Positions 25,009 through 38,200 of a DNA stretch of 64,000 nt are shown one piece after another. A program made the translations under genes and the position numbers. Positions within the stretch are counted from its first letter, which is position 1; the number at the start of each line of letters is the position of its first letter. The stretch is from NCBI RefSeq assembly GCF_051014445.1, contig NW_027488384.1, positions 620,001 to 684,000 on the forward strand, in the 5' to 3' direction. The notes below the pieces were generated by a model, which made no database searches, was not told where the DNA came from, and worked only from the letters and a program-made list of their open reading frames with translations. This DNA comes from Colletes latitarsis (taxonomy: Eukaryota > Arthropoda > Insecta > Hymenoptera > Colletidae).

Positions 25009-28000
25009 GGTTTCGATCAATATTTTAGAGGATAACGCAATTTAGGTCTGGGTTAGGTCGGGGATTTGCCCCCGTCAGGCTCATACTTTCGCATATTTCT
25101 CATACTTCATGGCTAGATCCTGGGCTTTTTCTGGATTGGATCACGTAGTAATGCGGTACCACACTGAAACAGTCAATTAAACCTGGTTTCGATGAATATT
25201 TTATAGGAAAACGCAAATTAGGTCTAGGTTAGGCCTGGGATTTGCCCTCATCAGGGTCATACTTTCGCATTCTTCACATACTTGTTGAACAGATCTTGGG
25301 TTTTTTCAGGTTCGGATCACGTAGTAATGTGGTACCACACTGAAACAGTCGATTAAACCTGGTTTCGATCAATATTTTAGAGAATAATTCATGTTAGGTC
25401 TGGGTTAGGTCTAGGATTTGCCATCATCAGGCTCATACTTTCGCATATTTCTCATTCTTGTTGTCCAGATCCTGGGCTTCCACTGGTTTGGATCACGTAG
25501 TAATGTGATGCTACACTGAAACAGTCAATTAGTCCTGGTCTTGATAAATATTTTAGAGGATAACGCAAGTTATGTCTGGGTTAGTTCTGGGATTTGCCCT
25601 CATCAGGCTCAGACTTTCGCGTTTTTCACATACTTGTTGAACAGATCCTGGATTTTTTCTGGTTTGGATCACGTAGTAATGTATTACCACACTGAAACTG
25701 TCGATTAAACCTGGTTTCGATCAATATTTTAGAGAATAATTCATGTTAGGTCTGGGTTAGGTCTGGGATTTGACCTCATCAGGCTCGGAGTTTCGCGTTT
25801 TTCACATACTTGTTGAACAGATCCTGGGTTTTTTCTGGTTCGGATTACGTAGTAATGTGGTACCACACTGAAACAGTCGATTATACCTGGTTTCGATCAA
25901 TATTTTAGAGAATAATTCATGTTAGGTCTGGGTTAGGTCTGGGATTTGCTCTCATGAGGCTCGTACTTTCGCATATTTCTCATACTTGATGGCCAGATTC
26001 TGGGCTTTTTCTGGTTTGGACCACGTAGTAAAATGGTACCACTCAGAAACAGTCAATTAAACCTGGTTTCGGTCAATATTTTAGAGGATAACGCATGTTA
26101 GGTCTGGGTTAGGTCGGGGATTTGCCCTCGTCAAGCTCATACTTTCGCATATTTCTCATACTTCATGGCTAGATCCTGGGCTTTTTCTGGATTGGATCAC
26201 GTAGTAATGTGGTACCACACTGAAACAGTCAATTAAACCTGGTTTCGATCAATATTTTATAGGATAACGCAAATTAGGTCTAGGTTAGGCCTGGGATTTG
26301 CCCTCATCAGGGTCATACTTTCGCATTCTTCACATACTTGTTGAACAGATCCTGGGTTTCTTCTGGTTCGGATCACGTTGTAATGTGGTACCACACTGAA
26401 ACATTCAATTAAACCTGGTCTTGATAAATATTTTAGAGGATAACGCATGTGAGGTCTAGGTTAGGTCTGGGATTTGCTCTCGTCAGGCTCATACTTACGC
26501 ATTTTTCACATACTTGTTGAACAGATCCCTGGCTTTTTCTGGTTTCGATCACGTTGTGAAGTGTTACCACACTGAAGCGGTCAATTAAACCTGGTTTTGA
26601 TGAATATTTTAGGGGATAACGCAAGTTATGTCTGGGATAGGTCTGGGATTTGCCCTCATCAGGCTCATACTTTCGCGTTTTTCACATACTTGTTGAACTG
26701 ATCCTCAGTTTTTTCTGGTTTGGATCACGTAGTAATGTGGTACCACACTGAAACATTCGATTAAACCTGGTCTTGATAAATATTTTAGAGGATAACGTAT
26801 GTTAGGTCTGGGTTAGGTCTAGGATTTGCCCTCATCAGGGTCATACTTTCGCATTCTTCACATACTCTTTGAACAGATCCTCGGTTTTTTCTGGTTTGGA
26901 TAACGTAGTAATGTGGTACCACACTGAAGGAGTCGATTAAGCCTGGTTTCGATCAATATTTTAGAGAATAATTCATGTTAGGTCTGGGTTAGGTCGGGGA
27001 TTTGCCCTCGTCAGGCTCATACTTTCGCATATTTCTCATACTTCATGGCTAGATCCTGGGCTTTTTCTGGATTGGATCACGTAGTAATGTGGTACCACAC
27101 TGAAACAGTCAATTAAACCTGGTTTTGATCAATATTTTATAGGATAACGCAAATTAGGTCTATGTTAGGCCTTGGATTTGCCCTCATCAGGGTCATACTT
27201 TCGCATTCTTCACATACTTGTTGAACATATCCTGAGTTTTTTCTGGTTTGGATCACGTAGTAATGTGGTACCACACTGAAACAGTCGATTAAACCTGGTC
27301 TTGATAAATATTTTAGAGGATAACGTATGTTAGGTCTGGGATAGGTCTGGGATTTGCCCTCATCAGGCTCATACTTTCGCGTTTTTCACATACTTGTTGA
27401 ACAGATCCTGGGTTTTTTCTGGTTCGGATCACGTAGTAATGTCGTACGACACTGAAACTGTCGATTAATCCTGGTTTCGATCAATATTTTAGAGAATAAT
27501 TCATGTTAGCTCTGGGTTAGGTCTGGGATTTGACCTCATCAGGCTCAGACTTTCGCGTTTTTCACATACTTGTAGAACAGATCCTGGGTTTTATCTGGTT
27601 CGGATCACGTAGTAATGTGGTACCACACTGAAACATCCAATTAAACCTGGTCCTGATAAATATTTTAGAGGATAACGCATGTTAGGTCTGGGTTAGTTCT
27701 GGGATTTGCCCTGATCAGGCTCAGACGTTCGCGTTTTTCACATACTTGTTGAACAGATTCTGGGTTTTTCTGGTTTGGATCACGTAGTAACGTGGTACCA
27801 CACTGAAACAGTCGATTAAACCTGGTTTCGATCAGTATTTTTGAGGATAACGCATGTTAGGTCTAGGTTAGGTCTGGGATTTGCTCTCGTCAGGCTCTTA
27901 CTTTCGCATATTTCTCATTCTTGATGGCTAGATCCTGGACTTTTTCTGGATTGGATCACGTAGTAATGTGGTACCACACTGAAACAGTCATTTAAACCTG

Positions 28001-28650
28001 GTTTCCATGAATATTTTAGACGACAACGCAAGTTAGGTCTGGGATAGTTCTGGGATTTGCCCTCATCAGGGTCATACTCTCGCATTTTTCTCATACTTGT
28101 TGAACAGATCCTAGGTTCTTTCTGGTTTGGATAACGTAGGAATGTGGTACCACATTGAAAGTGTCGATTAAGCCTGGTTTCGATCAATATTTTTGAGGAT
28201 AACGCATGTTAGGTCTAGGTTAGGTCTGGGATTTGCTCTCGTCAGGCTCATACTTACGCATATTTCTCATACTTGATGGCCAGATTCTGGGCTTTTTCTG
28301 GTTTGGACCACGTAGTAAAGTGGTACCGCTCAGAAACAGTCAATTAAACCTGGTTTCGGTCAATATTTTAGAGGATAACGCATGTTAGGTCTGGGTTAGG
28401 TCGGGGATTTGCCCTCGTCAAGATCATACTTTCGCATATTTCTCATACTTCATGGCTAGATCCTGGGCTTTTTCTGGATTGGATCACGTAGTAATGTGGT
28501 ACCACACTGAAACAGTCAATTAAACCTGGTTTCGATCAATATTTTATAGGATAACGCAAATTAGGTCTAGGTTAGGCCTGGGATTTGCCCTCATCAGGGT
28601 CATACTTTCGCATTCTTCCCATACTTGTTGAACAGATCCTGGGTTTTTTC
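25009..28650 (+). repeat. Long module L, copy 3, with one 17-mer fused out
   Basis: It begins like L2 (offset 7566, then 7742 after gaining one monomer of the CTCGGAG type near 25740-25915) and follows the first 17-monomer unit. One of the two adjacent ACATATCCTGAG monomers is missing near 27240. From about 28120 it ends like the second, partial unit (GGATAACGTAGGAATG). So L3 starts as unit one and ends as unit two, the product expected from an unequal exchange that removed one unit. Confidence 0.8.
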
Positions 28651-31008
28651 TGGTTCGGATCACGTAGTAATGTGGTACCACACTGAAGCATTCAATTAAA
28701 CCTGGTCTTGATAAATATTTTAGAGGATAGCGTATGTTAGGTCTGGGTTAGGTCTAGGATTTGCCCTCATCAGGGTCATACTTTCGCATTCTTCACATAC
28801 TTTTTGAACAGATCCTAGGTTCTTTCAGGTTTGGATAACGTAGGAATGTGGTACCACATTGAAAGTGTCGATTAAGCCTGGTTTCGATCAATATTTTTGA
28901 GGATAACGCATGTTAGGTCTAGGTTAGGTCTGGGATTTGCTCTCGTCAGGCTCATACTTACGCATTTTTCACATACTTGTTGAACAGATCCCTGGCTTTT
29001 TCTGGTTTCGATCACGTTGTGAAGTGTTACCACACTGAAACGGTCAATTAAACCTGGTTTTGATGAATATTTTAGGGGATAACGCAAGTTATGTCTGGGT
29101 TAGGTCTGGGATTTGCCTTCATCAGGCTCATACTTTCGCGTTTTTCACATACTTGTTGTACTGATCCTCGGTTTTTTCTGGTTTGGATAACGTAGTAATG
29201 TGGTACCACACTGAAAGAGTCGATTAAGCCTGGTTCCGATCAATATTTTAGAGAATAATTCATGTTAGGTTTGGGTTAGGTCTGGGATTTGCTCTCATGA
29301 GGCTCGTACTTTCGCATATTTCTCACTCTTGATGGCTAGATCCTGGACTTTTTCTGGATTGGATCACGTGGTAATGTGGTACCACACTGAAACAGTCAAT
29401 TAAACCTGGTTTCGATCAATATTTTATAGGATAACGCAAATTAGGTCTAGGTTTGGCCTGGGATTTGCCCTCATCAGGGTCATACTTTCGCATTCTTCCC
29501 ATACTTGTTGAACAGATCCTGGGTTTTTTCTGGTTCGGATCACGTAGTAATGTGGTACCACACTGAAGCATTCAATTAAACCTGGTCTTGATAAATATTT
29601 TAGAGGATAACGTATGTTAGGTCTGGGTTAGGTCTAGGATTTGCCCTCATCAGGGTCATACTTTCGCATTCTTCACATACTTTTTGAACAGATCCTGGGT
29701 TTTTTCTGGTTTGGATAACGTAGTAATGTGGTACCACACTGAAAGAGTCGATTAAGCCTGGTTTCGATCAATATTTTTGAGGATAACGCATGTTAGGTCT
29801 AGGTTAGGTCTGGGATTTGCTCTCGCCAGGCTCATACTTACGCATTTTTCACATACTTGTTGAACAGATCCCTGGCTTTTTCTGGTTTGGATCACGTAGT
29901 AACGTGGAACCACACTGAAACAGACGATTAAACCTGGTTTCGATCAATATTTTTGAGGATAACGCAAGTTATGTCTGGGTTAGTTCTGGGATGTGCCATC
30001 ATCAGGCTCAAACTGTCGCATACTTCTCATTCTTGTTGGCCAGATCCTTTTCTTCCACTGGTTTGGATCACGTAGTAATGTGATGCCACACTGAAACAGT
30101 CAATTAATCCTGGTCTTGATAAATATTTTAGAGGATAACGCAAGTTATGTCTGGGTATGTTCTGGGATTTGCCCTCATCAGGCTCAGACTTTCGCGTTTT
30201 TCACATACTTGTTGAACAGATCCTGGGTTTTTTCTGGTTCGGATCACGTAGTAATGTGGTACCACACTGAAACAGTCGATTAAACAAGGTTTCGATCAAT
30301 ATTTTTGAGGATAACGCATGTTAGGTCTCGGTTAGGTCTGGGATTTGCACTCGTCAGGCTCTTACTTTCGCATATTTCTCATTCTTGATGGCTAGATCCT
30401 GGACTTTTTCTGGATTGGATCACGTAGTAATGTGGTACCACACTGAGACAGTCATTTAAACCTGGTTTCCATGAATATTTTAGACGACAACGCAAGTTAG
30501 GTCTGGGATAGGTCTGGGATTTGCCCTCATCAGGTTCATACTTTCGCATTTTTCACATACTTGTTGAACAGATCCTGGGTTTTTTCTGGGTTGGATCGTG
30601 CATTAATATGGTACCACACTGGAACAGTCGATTAAACAAGGTTTCGATCAATATTTTTGAGGATAACGCATGTTAGGTCTCGGTTAGGTCTGGGATTTGC
30701 TCTCGTCAGGCTCATACTTTCGCATATTTCTCATTCTTGTTGGCCACATCCTGGGCCTCCACTGGTTTGGATCACGTTGTAATGTGATGCCACACTGAAA
30801 CAGTCAATTAATCCTGGTCTTGATGAATATTCTAGAGGACACCACATGTTAGGTCTGGGTTAGGTCTAGGATTTGCCCTCATCAGGGTCATACTTTCGCA
30901 TTCTTCACATACTGTTTGAACAGATCCTAGGTTTTTTCTGGTTTGGATACCGTAGTAATGTGGTACCACACTGATTGAGTCGATTAAGCCTGGTTTCGAT
31001 CAATATTT
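28651..31008 (+). repeat. Module S, copy 3
   Basis: It matches 15121-17448 at an offset of 13549 bp through all the marker monomers (CGTGGAACC at 29900, GATCCTTTTCTTCC at 30045, GTGCATTAATATGG at 30598, ACTGATTGAG at 30970). Unlike copy 1 it has the intact KpnI dyad in its first monomer. Small differences include AACTGTCGC for AACTTTCGC near 30012, shared with copy 4. Confidence 0.82.
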
Positions 31009-32305
31009 TAGAGGATAACGCAATTTAGGTCTGGGTTAGGTCGGGGATTTGCCCTCGTCAGGCTCATACTTTCGCATATTTCTCATACTTCATGGCTAGA
31101 TCCTGGGCTTTTTCTGGATTGGATCACGTAGTAATGCGGTACGACACTGAAACAGTCAATTAAACCTGGTTTCGATGAATATTTTATAGGAAAACGCAAA
31201 TTAGGTCTAGGTTAGGCCTGGGATTTGCCCTCATCAGGGTCATACTTTCGCATTCTTCACATACTTGTTGAACAGATCTTGGGTTTTTTCAGGTTCGGAT
31301 CACGTAGTAATGTGGTACCACACTGAAACAGTCGATTAAACCTGGTTTCGATCAATATTTTAGAGAATAATTCATGTTAGGTCTGGGTTAGGTCTAGGAT
31401 TTGCCATCATCAGGCTCATACTTTCGCGTTTTTCACATACTTGTTGAACAGATCCTGGGTTTTTTCTGGTTCGGATCACGTAGTAATGTGGTACCACACT
31501 GAAACAGTCGATTAAACAAGGTTTCGATCAATATTTTTGAGGATAACGCATGTTAGGTCTCGGTTAGGTCTGGGATTTGCACTCGTCAGGCTCTTACTTT
31601 CGCATATTTCTCATTCTTGATGGCTAGATCCTGGACTTTTTCTGGATTGGATCACGTAGTAATGTGGTACCACACTGAGACAGTCATTTAAACCTGGTTT
31701 CCATGAATATTTTAGACGACAACGCAAGTTAGGTCTGGGATAGGTCTGGGATTTGCCCTCATCAGGTTCATACTTTCGCATTTTTCACATACTTGTTGAA
31801 CAGATCCTGGGTTTTTTCTGGGTTGGATCGTGCATTAATATGGTACCACACTGGAACAGTCGATTAAACAAGGTTTCGATCAATATTTTTGAGGATAACG
31901 CATGTTAGGTCTCGGTTAGGTCTGGGATTTGCTCTCGTCAGGCTCATACTTTCGCATATTTCTCATTCTTGTTGTCCAGATCCTGGGCTTCCACTGGTTT
32001 GGATCACGTAGTAATGTGATGCTACACTGAAACAGTCAATTAGTCCTGGTCTTGATAAATATTTTAGAGGATAACGCAAGTTATGTCTGGGTTAGTTCTG
32101 GGATTTGCCCTCATCAGGCTCAGACTTTCGCGTTTTTCACATACTTGTTGAACAGATCCTGGATTTTTTCTGGTTTGGATCACGTAGTAATGTATTACCA
32201 CACTGAAACTGTCGATTAAACCTGGTTTCGATCAATATTTTAGAGAATAATTCATGTTAGGTCTGGGTTAGGTCTGGGATTTGACCTCATCAGGCTCGGA
32301 GTTTC
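31009..32305 (+). repeat. Mosaic of L and S fragments
   Basis: 31009-31427 is the start of module L. At 31419-31428 it switches to module S, and 31428-31962 repeats 30196-30730 at an offset of 1232 bp (seven monomers). Between 31939 and 31975 it switches back to module L (the TTGTCCAGATCC and GATGCTACACTG monomers) until about 32300, where it enters module S again. Three switches in 1.3 kb, all in register, point to repeated exchange. Confidence 0.78.
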
Positions 32306-34352
32306 GCATTTTTCACATACTTGTTGAACAGATCCCTGGCTTTTTCTGGTTTCGATCACGTTGTGAAGTGTTACCACACTGAAACGGTCAATTAAACCTG
32401 GTTTTGATGAATATTTTAGGGGATAACGCAAGTTATGTCTGGGTTAGGTCTGGGATTTGCCTTCATCAGGCTCATACTTTCGCGTTTTTCACATACTTGT
32501 TGTACTGATCCTCGGTTTTTTCTGGTTTGGATAACGTAGTAATGTGGTACCACACTGAAAGAGTCGATTAAGCCTGGTTCCGATCAATATTTTAGAGAAT
32601 AATTCATGTTAGGTTTGGGTTAGGTCTGGGATTTGCTCTCATGAGGCTCGTACTTTCGCATATTTCTCACTCTTGATGGCTAGATCCTGGACTTTTTCTG
32701 GATTGGATCACGTGGTAATGTGGTACCACACTGAAACAGTCAATTAAACCTGGTTTCGATCAATATTTTATAGGATAACGCAAATTAGGTCTAGGTTTGG
32801 CCTGGGATTTGCCCTCATCAGGGTCATACTTTCGCATTCTTCCCATACTTGTTGAACAGATCCTGGGTTTTTTCTGGTTCGGATCACGTAGTAATGTGGT
32901 ACCACACTGAAGCATTCAATTAAACCTGGTCTTGATAAATATTTTAGAGGATAACGTATGTTAGGTCTGGGTTAGGTCTAGGATTTGCCCTCATCAGGGT
33001 CATACTTTCGCATTCTTCACATACTTTTTGAACAGATCCTGGGTTTTTTCTGGTTTGGATAACGTAGTAATGTGGTACCACACTGAAAGAGTCGATTAAG
33101 CCTGGTTTCGATCAATATTTTTGAGGATAACGCATGTTAGGTCTAGGTTAGGTCTGGGATTTGCTCTCGCCAGGCTCATACTTACGCATTTTTCACATAC
33201 TTGTTGAACAGATCCCTGGCTTTTTCTGGTTTGGATCACGTAGTAACGTGGAACCACACTGAAACAGACGATTAAACCTGGTTTCGATCAATATTTTTGA
33301 GGATAACGCAAGTTATGTCTGGGTTAGTTCTGGGATGTGCCATCATCAGGCTCAAACTGTCGCATACTTCTCATTCTTGTTGGCCAGATCCTTTTCTTCC
33401 ACTGGTTTGGATCACGTAGTAATGTGATGCCACACTGAAACAGTCAATTAATCCTGGTCTTGATAAATATTTTAGAGGATAACGCAAGTTATGTCTGGGT
33501 ATGTTCTGGGATTTGCCCTCATCAGGCTCAGACTTTCGCGTTTTTCACATACTTGTTGAACAGATCCTGGGTTTTTTCTGGTTCGGATCACGTAGTAATG
33601 TGGTACCACACTGAAACAGTCGATTAAACAAGGTTTCGATCAATATTTTTGAGGATAACGCATGTTAGGTCTCGGTTAGGTCTGGGATTTGCACTCGTCA
33701 GGCTCTTACTTTCGCATATTTCTCATTCTTGATGGCTAGATCCTGGACTTTTTCTGGATTGGATCACGTAGTAATGTGGTACCACACTGAGACAGTCATT
33801 TAAACCTGGTTTCCATGAATATTTTAGACGACAACGCAAGTTAGGTCTGGGATAGGTCTGGGATTTGCCCTCATCAGGTTCATACTTTCGCATTTTTCAC
33901 ATACTTGTTGAACAGATCCTGGGTTTTTTCTGGGTTGGATCGTGCATTAATATTTGACCACACTGGAACAGTCGATTAAACAAGGTTTCGATCAATATTT
34001 TTGAGGATAACGCATGTTAGGTCTCGGTTAGGTCTGGGATTTGCTCTCGTCAGGCTCATACTTTCGCATATTTCTCATTCTTGTTGGCCACATCCTGGGC
34101 CTCCACTGGTTTGGATCACGTTGTAATGTGATGCCACACTGAAACAGTCAATTAATCCTGGTCTTGATGAATATTCTAGAGGACACCACATGTTAGGTCT
34201 GGGTTAGGTCTAGGATTTGCCCTCATCAGGGTCATACTTTCGCATTCTTCACATACTGTTTGAACAGATCCTAGGTTTTTTCTGGTTTGGATACCGTAGT
34301 AATGTGGTACCACACTGATTGAGTCGATTAAGCCTGGTTTCGATCAATATTT
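32306..34352 (+). repeat. Module S, copy 4
   Basis: It matches module S copy 3 at an offset of exactly 3344 bp (19 monomers), from 28962/32306 up to about 31428/34772, so the shared tract also includes the first part of the following module L. Private changes include TTTGACCACAC for TGGTACCACAC at about 33953, which breaks the KpnI dyad, and TTAAGTCTGGG near 34721. Confidence 0.82.
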
Positions 34353-35205
34353 TAGAGGATAACGCAATTTAGGTCTGGGTTAGGTCGGGGATTTGCCCTC
34401 GTCAGGCTCATACTTTCGCATATTTCTCATACTTCATGGCTAGATCCTGGGCTTTTTCTGGATTGGATCACGTAGTAATGCGGTACGACACTGAAACAGT
34501 CAATTAAACCTGGTTTCGATGAATATTTTATAGGAAAACGCAAATTAGGTCTAGGTTAGGCCTGGGATTTGCCCTCATCAGGGTCATACTTTCGCATTCT
34601 TCACATACTTGTTGAACAGATCTTGGGTTTTTTCAGGTTCGGATCACGTAGTAATGTGGTACCACACTGAAACAGTCGATTAAACCTGGTTTCGATCAAT
34701 ATTTTAGAGAATAATTCATGTTAAGTCTGGGTTAGGTCTAGGATTTGCCATCATCAGGCTCATACTTTCGCATATTTCTCATTCTTGTTGTCCAGATCCT
34801 GGGCTTCCACTGGTTTGGATCACGTAGTAATGTGATGCTACACTGAAACAGTCAATTAGTCCTGGTCTTGATAAGTATTTTAGAGGATAACGCAAGTTAT
34901 GTCTGGGTTAGTTCTGGGATTTGCCCTCATCAGGCTCAGACTTTCGCGTTTTTCACATACTTGTTGAACAGATCCTGGATTTTTTCTGGTTTGGATCACG
35001 TAGTAATGTATTACCACACTGAAACTGTCGATTAAACCTGGTTTCGATCAATATTTTAGAGAATAATTCATGTTAGGTCTGGGTTAGGTCTGGGATTTGA
35101 CCTCATCAGGCTCGGAGTTTCGCGTTTTTCACATACTTGTTGAACAGATCCTGGGTTTTTTCTGGTTCGGATTACGTAGTAATGTGGTACCACACTGAAA
35201 CAGTC
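34353..35205 (+). repeat. Fragment of module L
   Basis: It starts like every module L (GAGGATAACGCAATTTAGG, GGTCGGGGATTTGCCC) and includes the GATGCTACACTG and CTCGGAGTTTCGC monomers. It stops near 35205, where CAGTCGATTATACCTGG of other copies is replaced by CAGTCGATTAAAGCTGG. This is the right edge of the highly homogenised domain. Confidence 0.75.
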
Positions 35206-38200
35206 GATTAAAGCTGGTTTCGATCAATATTTTTGAGGATAACGCAAGTTATGTCTGGGTTAGTTCTGGGATTTGCCATCATCAGGGTCATACTTTCGCA
35301 TACTTCTCATTCTTGTTGGCCAGATCCTTTTCTTCCACTGGTTTGGATCAGGTAGTAATGTGATGCCACACTGAAACAGTCAATTAATCCTGGTCTTGAT
35401 AAATATTTTAGAGGATAACGTATGTTAGGTCTGGGTTAGGTCTAGGATTTGCCCTCATCAGGGTCATACTTTCGCATTCTTCACATACTTTTTGAACAGA
35501 TCCTAGGTTTTTTCTGGTTTGGATAACGTAGTAATGTGGTACCACACTGAAAGAGTCGATTAAGCCTGGTTTCGATCAATATTTTTGAGGATAACGCATG
35601 TTAGGTCTAGGTTAGGTCTGGGATTTGCTCCCGTCAGGGTCATACTTACGCATTTTTCACATACTTGTTGAACAGATCCCTGGCTTTTTCTGGTTTCGAT
35701 CACGTTGTAAAGTGTTACCACACTGAAACGGTCAATTAAACCTGGTTTTGATGAATATTTTAGGGCATAACGCAAGTTATGTCTGGAATAGGTCTGGGAT
35801 TTGCCCTCATCAGGCTCATACTTTCGCGTTTTTCACATACTTGTTGAACTGATCCTCGGTTTTTTCTGGTTTGGATCAGGTAGTAAAGGTGTACCACTCA
35901 GAAACAGTCAATTAAACCTGGTTTCGGTCAATATTTTGGAGGATAACGCATGTTAGGTCTGGGTTAGGTCGGGGATTTGCCCTCGTCAGGCTCTTACTTT
36001 TGTATATTTCTCATTCTTGATGACTAGATCCTGGACTTTTTCTGGATTGGAACACGTAGTAATGTGGTACCACACTGAGACAGTCATTTAAACCTGGTTA
36101 CCATGAATATTATAGACGACAACGCAAGTTAGGTCTGGGTTAGGTCTGGGATTTGCTCTCATGAGGCTCGTACTTTCGCATATTTCTCATACTTGATGGC
36201 CAGATTCTGGGCTTTTTCTGGTTTGGATCACGTAGTAACGTGGTACCACACTGAAACAGTCGATTAAACCAGGTTTCGGTCAATATTTTTGAGGATAACG
36301 CATGTTAGGTCTCGGCTAGATCTGGGATTTGCTCTCGTCAGGCTCTTACTTTCGTATATTTCTCATTCTTGATGGCTAGATCCTGGACTTTTTCTGGACT
36401 GGATCACGTAGTAATGTGGTACCACACTGAAACATTCAATTAAACCTGGTCTTGATAAATATTTTAGAGGATAACGTATGTTAGGTCTGGGTTAGGTCTA
36501 GGATTTGCCCTCATCAGGGTCATACTTTCGCATTCTTCACATACTTTTTGAACAGATCCTGGGTTTTTTCTGGTTTGGATAACGTAGTAATGTGGTACCA
36601 CACTGAAAGAGTCGATTATGCCTGGTTTCGATCAATATTTTTGAGGATAACGCATGTTAGGTCTCGGTTAGATCTGGGATTTGCTCCCGTCAGGCTCTTA
36701 CTTTCGCATATTTCTCATTCTTGATGGCTAGATCCTGGACTTTTTCTGGATTGGATCACGTAGTAATGTGGTACCACACAGAGGCCGTTCTTTTAAACCT
36801 GGTTTCCATGAATATTTTAGACGACAACGCAAGTTCGGTCTGGGTTAGGTCTGGGATTTGCCCTCATCAGGGTCATACTTTCGCATTTTCCACATACTTG
36901 TTGAACAGATCCTGGGTTTTTTCTGGGTTGGATCACGCAGTAATGTGGTACCACACTGGAGCAGTCCACTAAACCTGGTTTCGGTCAATATTTCTGTGGG
37001 ATAACGCATGTTAGGTCTAGATTAGGTCTGGGATTTGCTCTCGTCAGGCTCATACTTTCGCATATTTCTCATTCTTGTTGGCCAGATCCTGGGCTTCCAC
37101 TGGTTTGGATCACGTAGTAATGTGATGCCACACTGAAACAGTCAATTAATCCTGGTCTTGATAAATATTTTAGTGGACAACCCAAGCTAGTTCTGGGATA
37201 AGTCTGGGATTTGCTCTCATCAGTCTCGTACTTTCGCATATTTCTCATACTTCATGGCTAGATCCTGGGCTTTTTCTGGATTGGATCACGTAGTAATGCG
37301 GTACCACACTGAAACAGTCAATTAAACCTGGTTTCGATGAATATTTTATAGGATAACGCAAATTAGGTCTAGGTTAGGCCTGGGATTTGCCCTCATCAGG
37401 GTCATACTTTCGCATTCTTCACATACTTGTTGAACAGATCCTGGGTTTTTTCAGGTTCGGATCACGTAGTAATGTGGTACCACACTGAAACAGTCGAATA
37501 AACCTGGTTTCGATCAATATTTTTGAGGATAACGCAAGTTATGTCTGGGATACGTCTGGGATTTGCCCTCATCAGGCTCATACTTTCGCATATTTCTCAT
37601 TCTTGATGGCTAGATCCTGGACTTTTTCTGGATTGGATCACGTAGTAATGTGGTACCACACTGAAACAGTCAACTAAACCTGGTTTTGATCAATATTTTA
37701 TAGGATAACGCAAATTAGGTCTAGGTTTGGCCTGGGATTTGCCCTCATCAGGGTCATACTTACGCATTTTTCACATACTTGTTGAACAGATTCCTGGCTT
37801 TTTCTGGTTCGGATCACGTAGTAATGTGGTACCACACTGAAACAGTCGATTAAACCTGGTTTCGATCAATATTTTAGAGAATAATTCATGTTAGGTCTGG
37901 GTTAGGCCTGGGATTTGCTCTCATGAGGCTCGTACTTTCGCATATTTCTCATACTTGATGGCCAGATTCTGGGCTTTTTCTGGTTTGGATCACGTAGTAA
38001 CGTGGTACCACACTGAAACAGTCGATTAAAGCTGGTTTCAATCAATATTTTTGAGGATAATTCATGTTAGGTCTGGGTTAGGTCTGGGATTTGCTCTCAT
38101 GAGGATCGTACTTTCGCATATTTCTCATACTTGATGGCCAGATTCTGGGCTTTTTCTGGTTTGGATCACGTAGTAACGTGGTACCACACTGAAACAGACG

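Noticed and set aside
36721..36972. Plus-strand open frame of 83 codons, the longest on this strand
   Set aside because: It is a chance frame across two monomers that contain 1-bp insertions. It is unique in the window and has no recognisable protein features.
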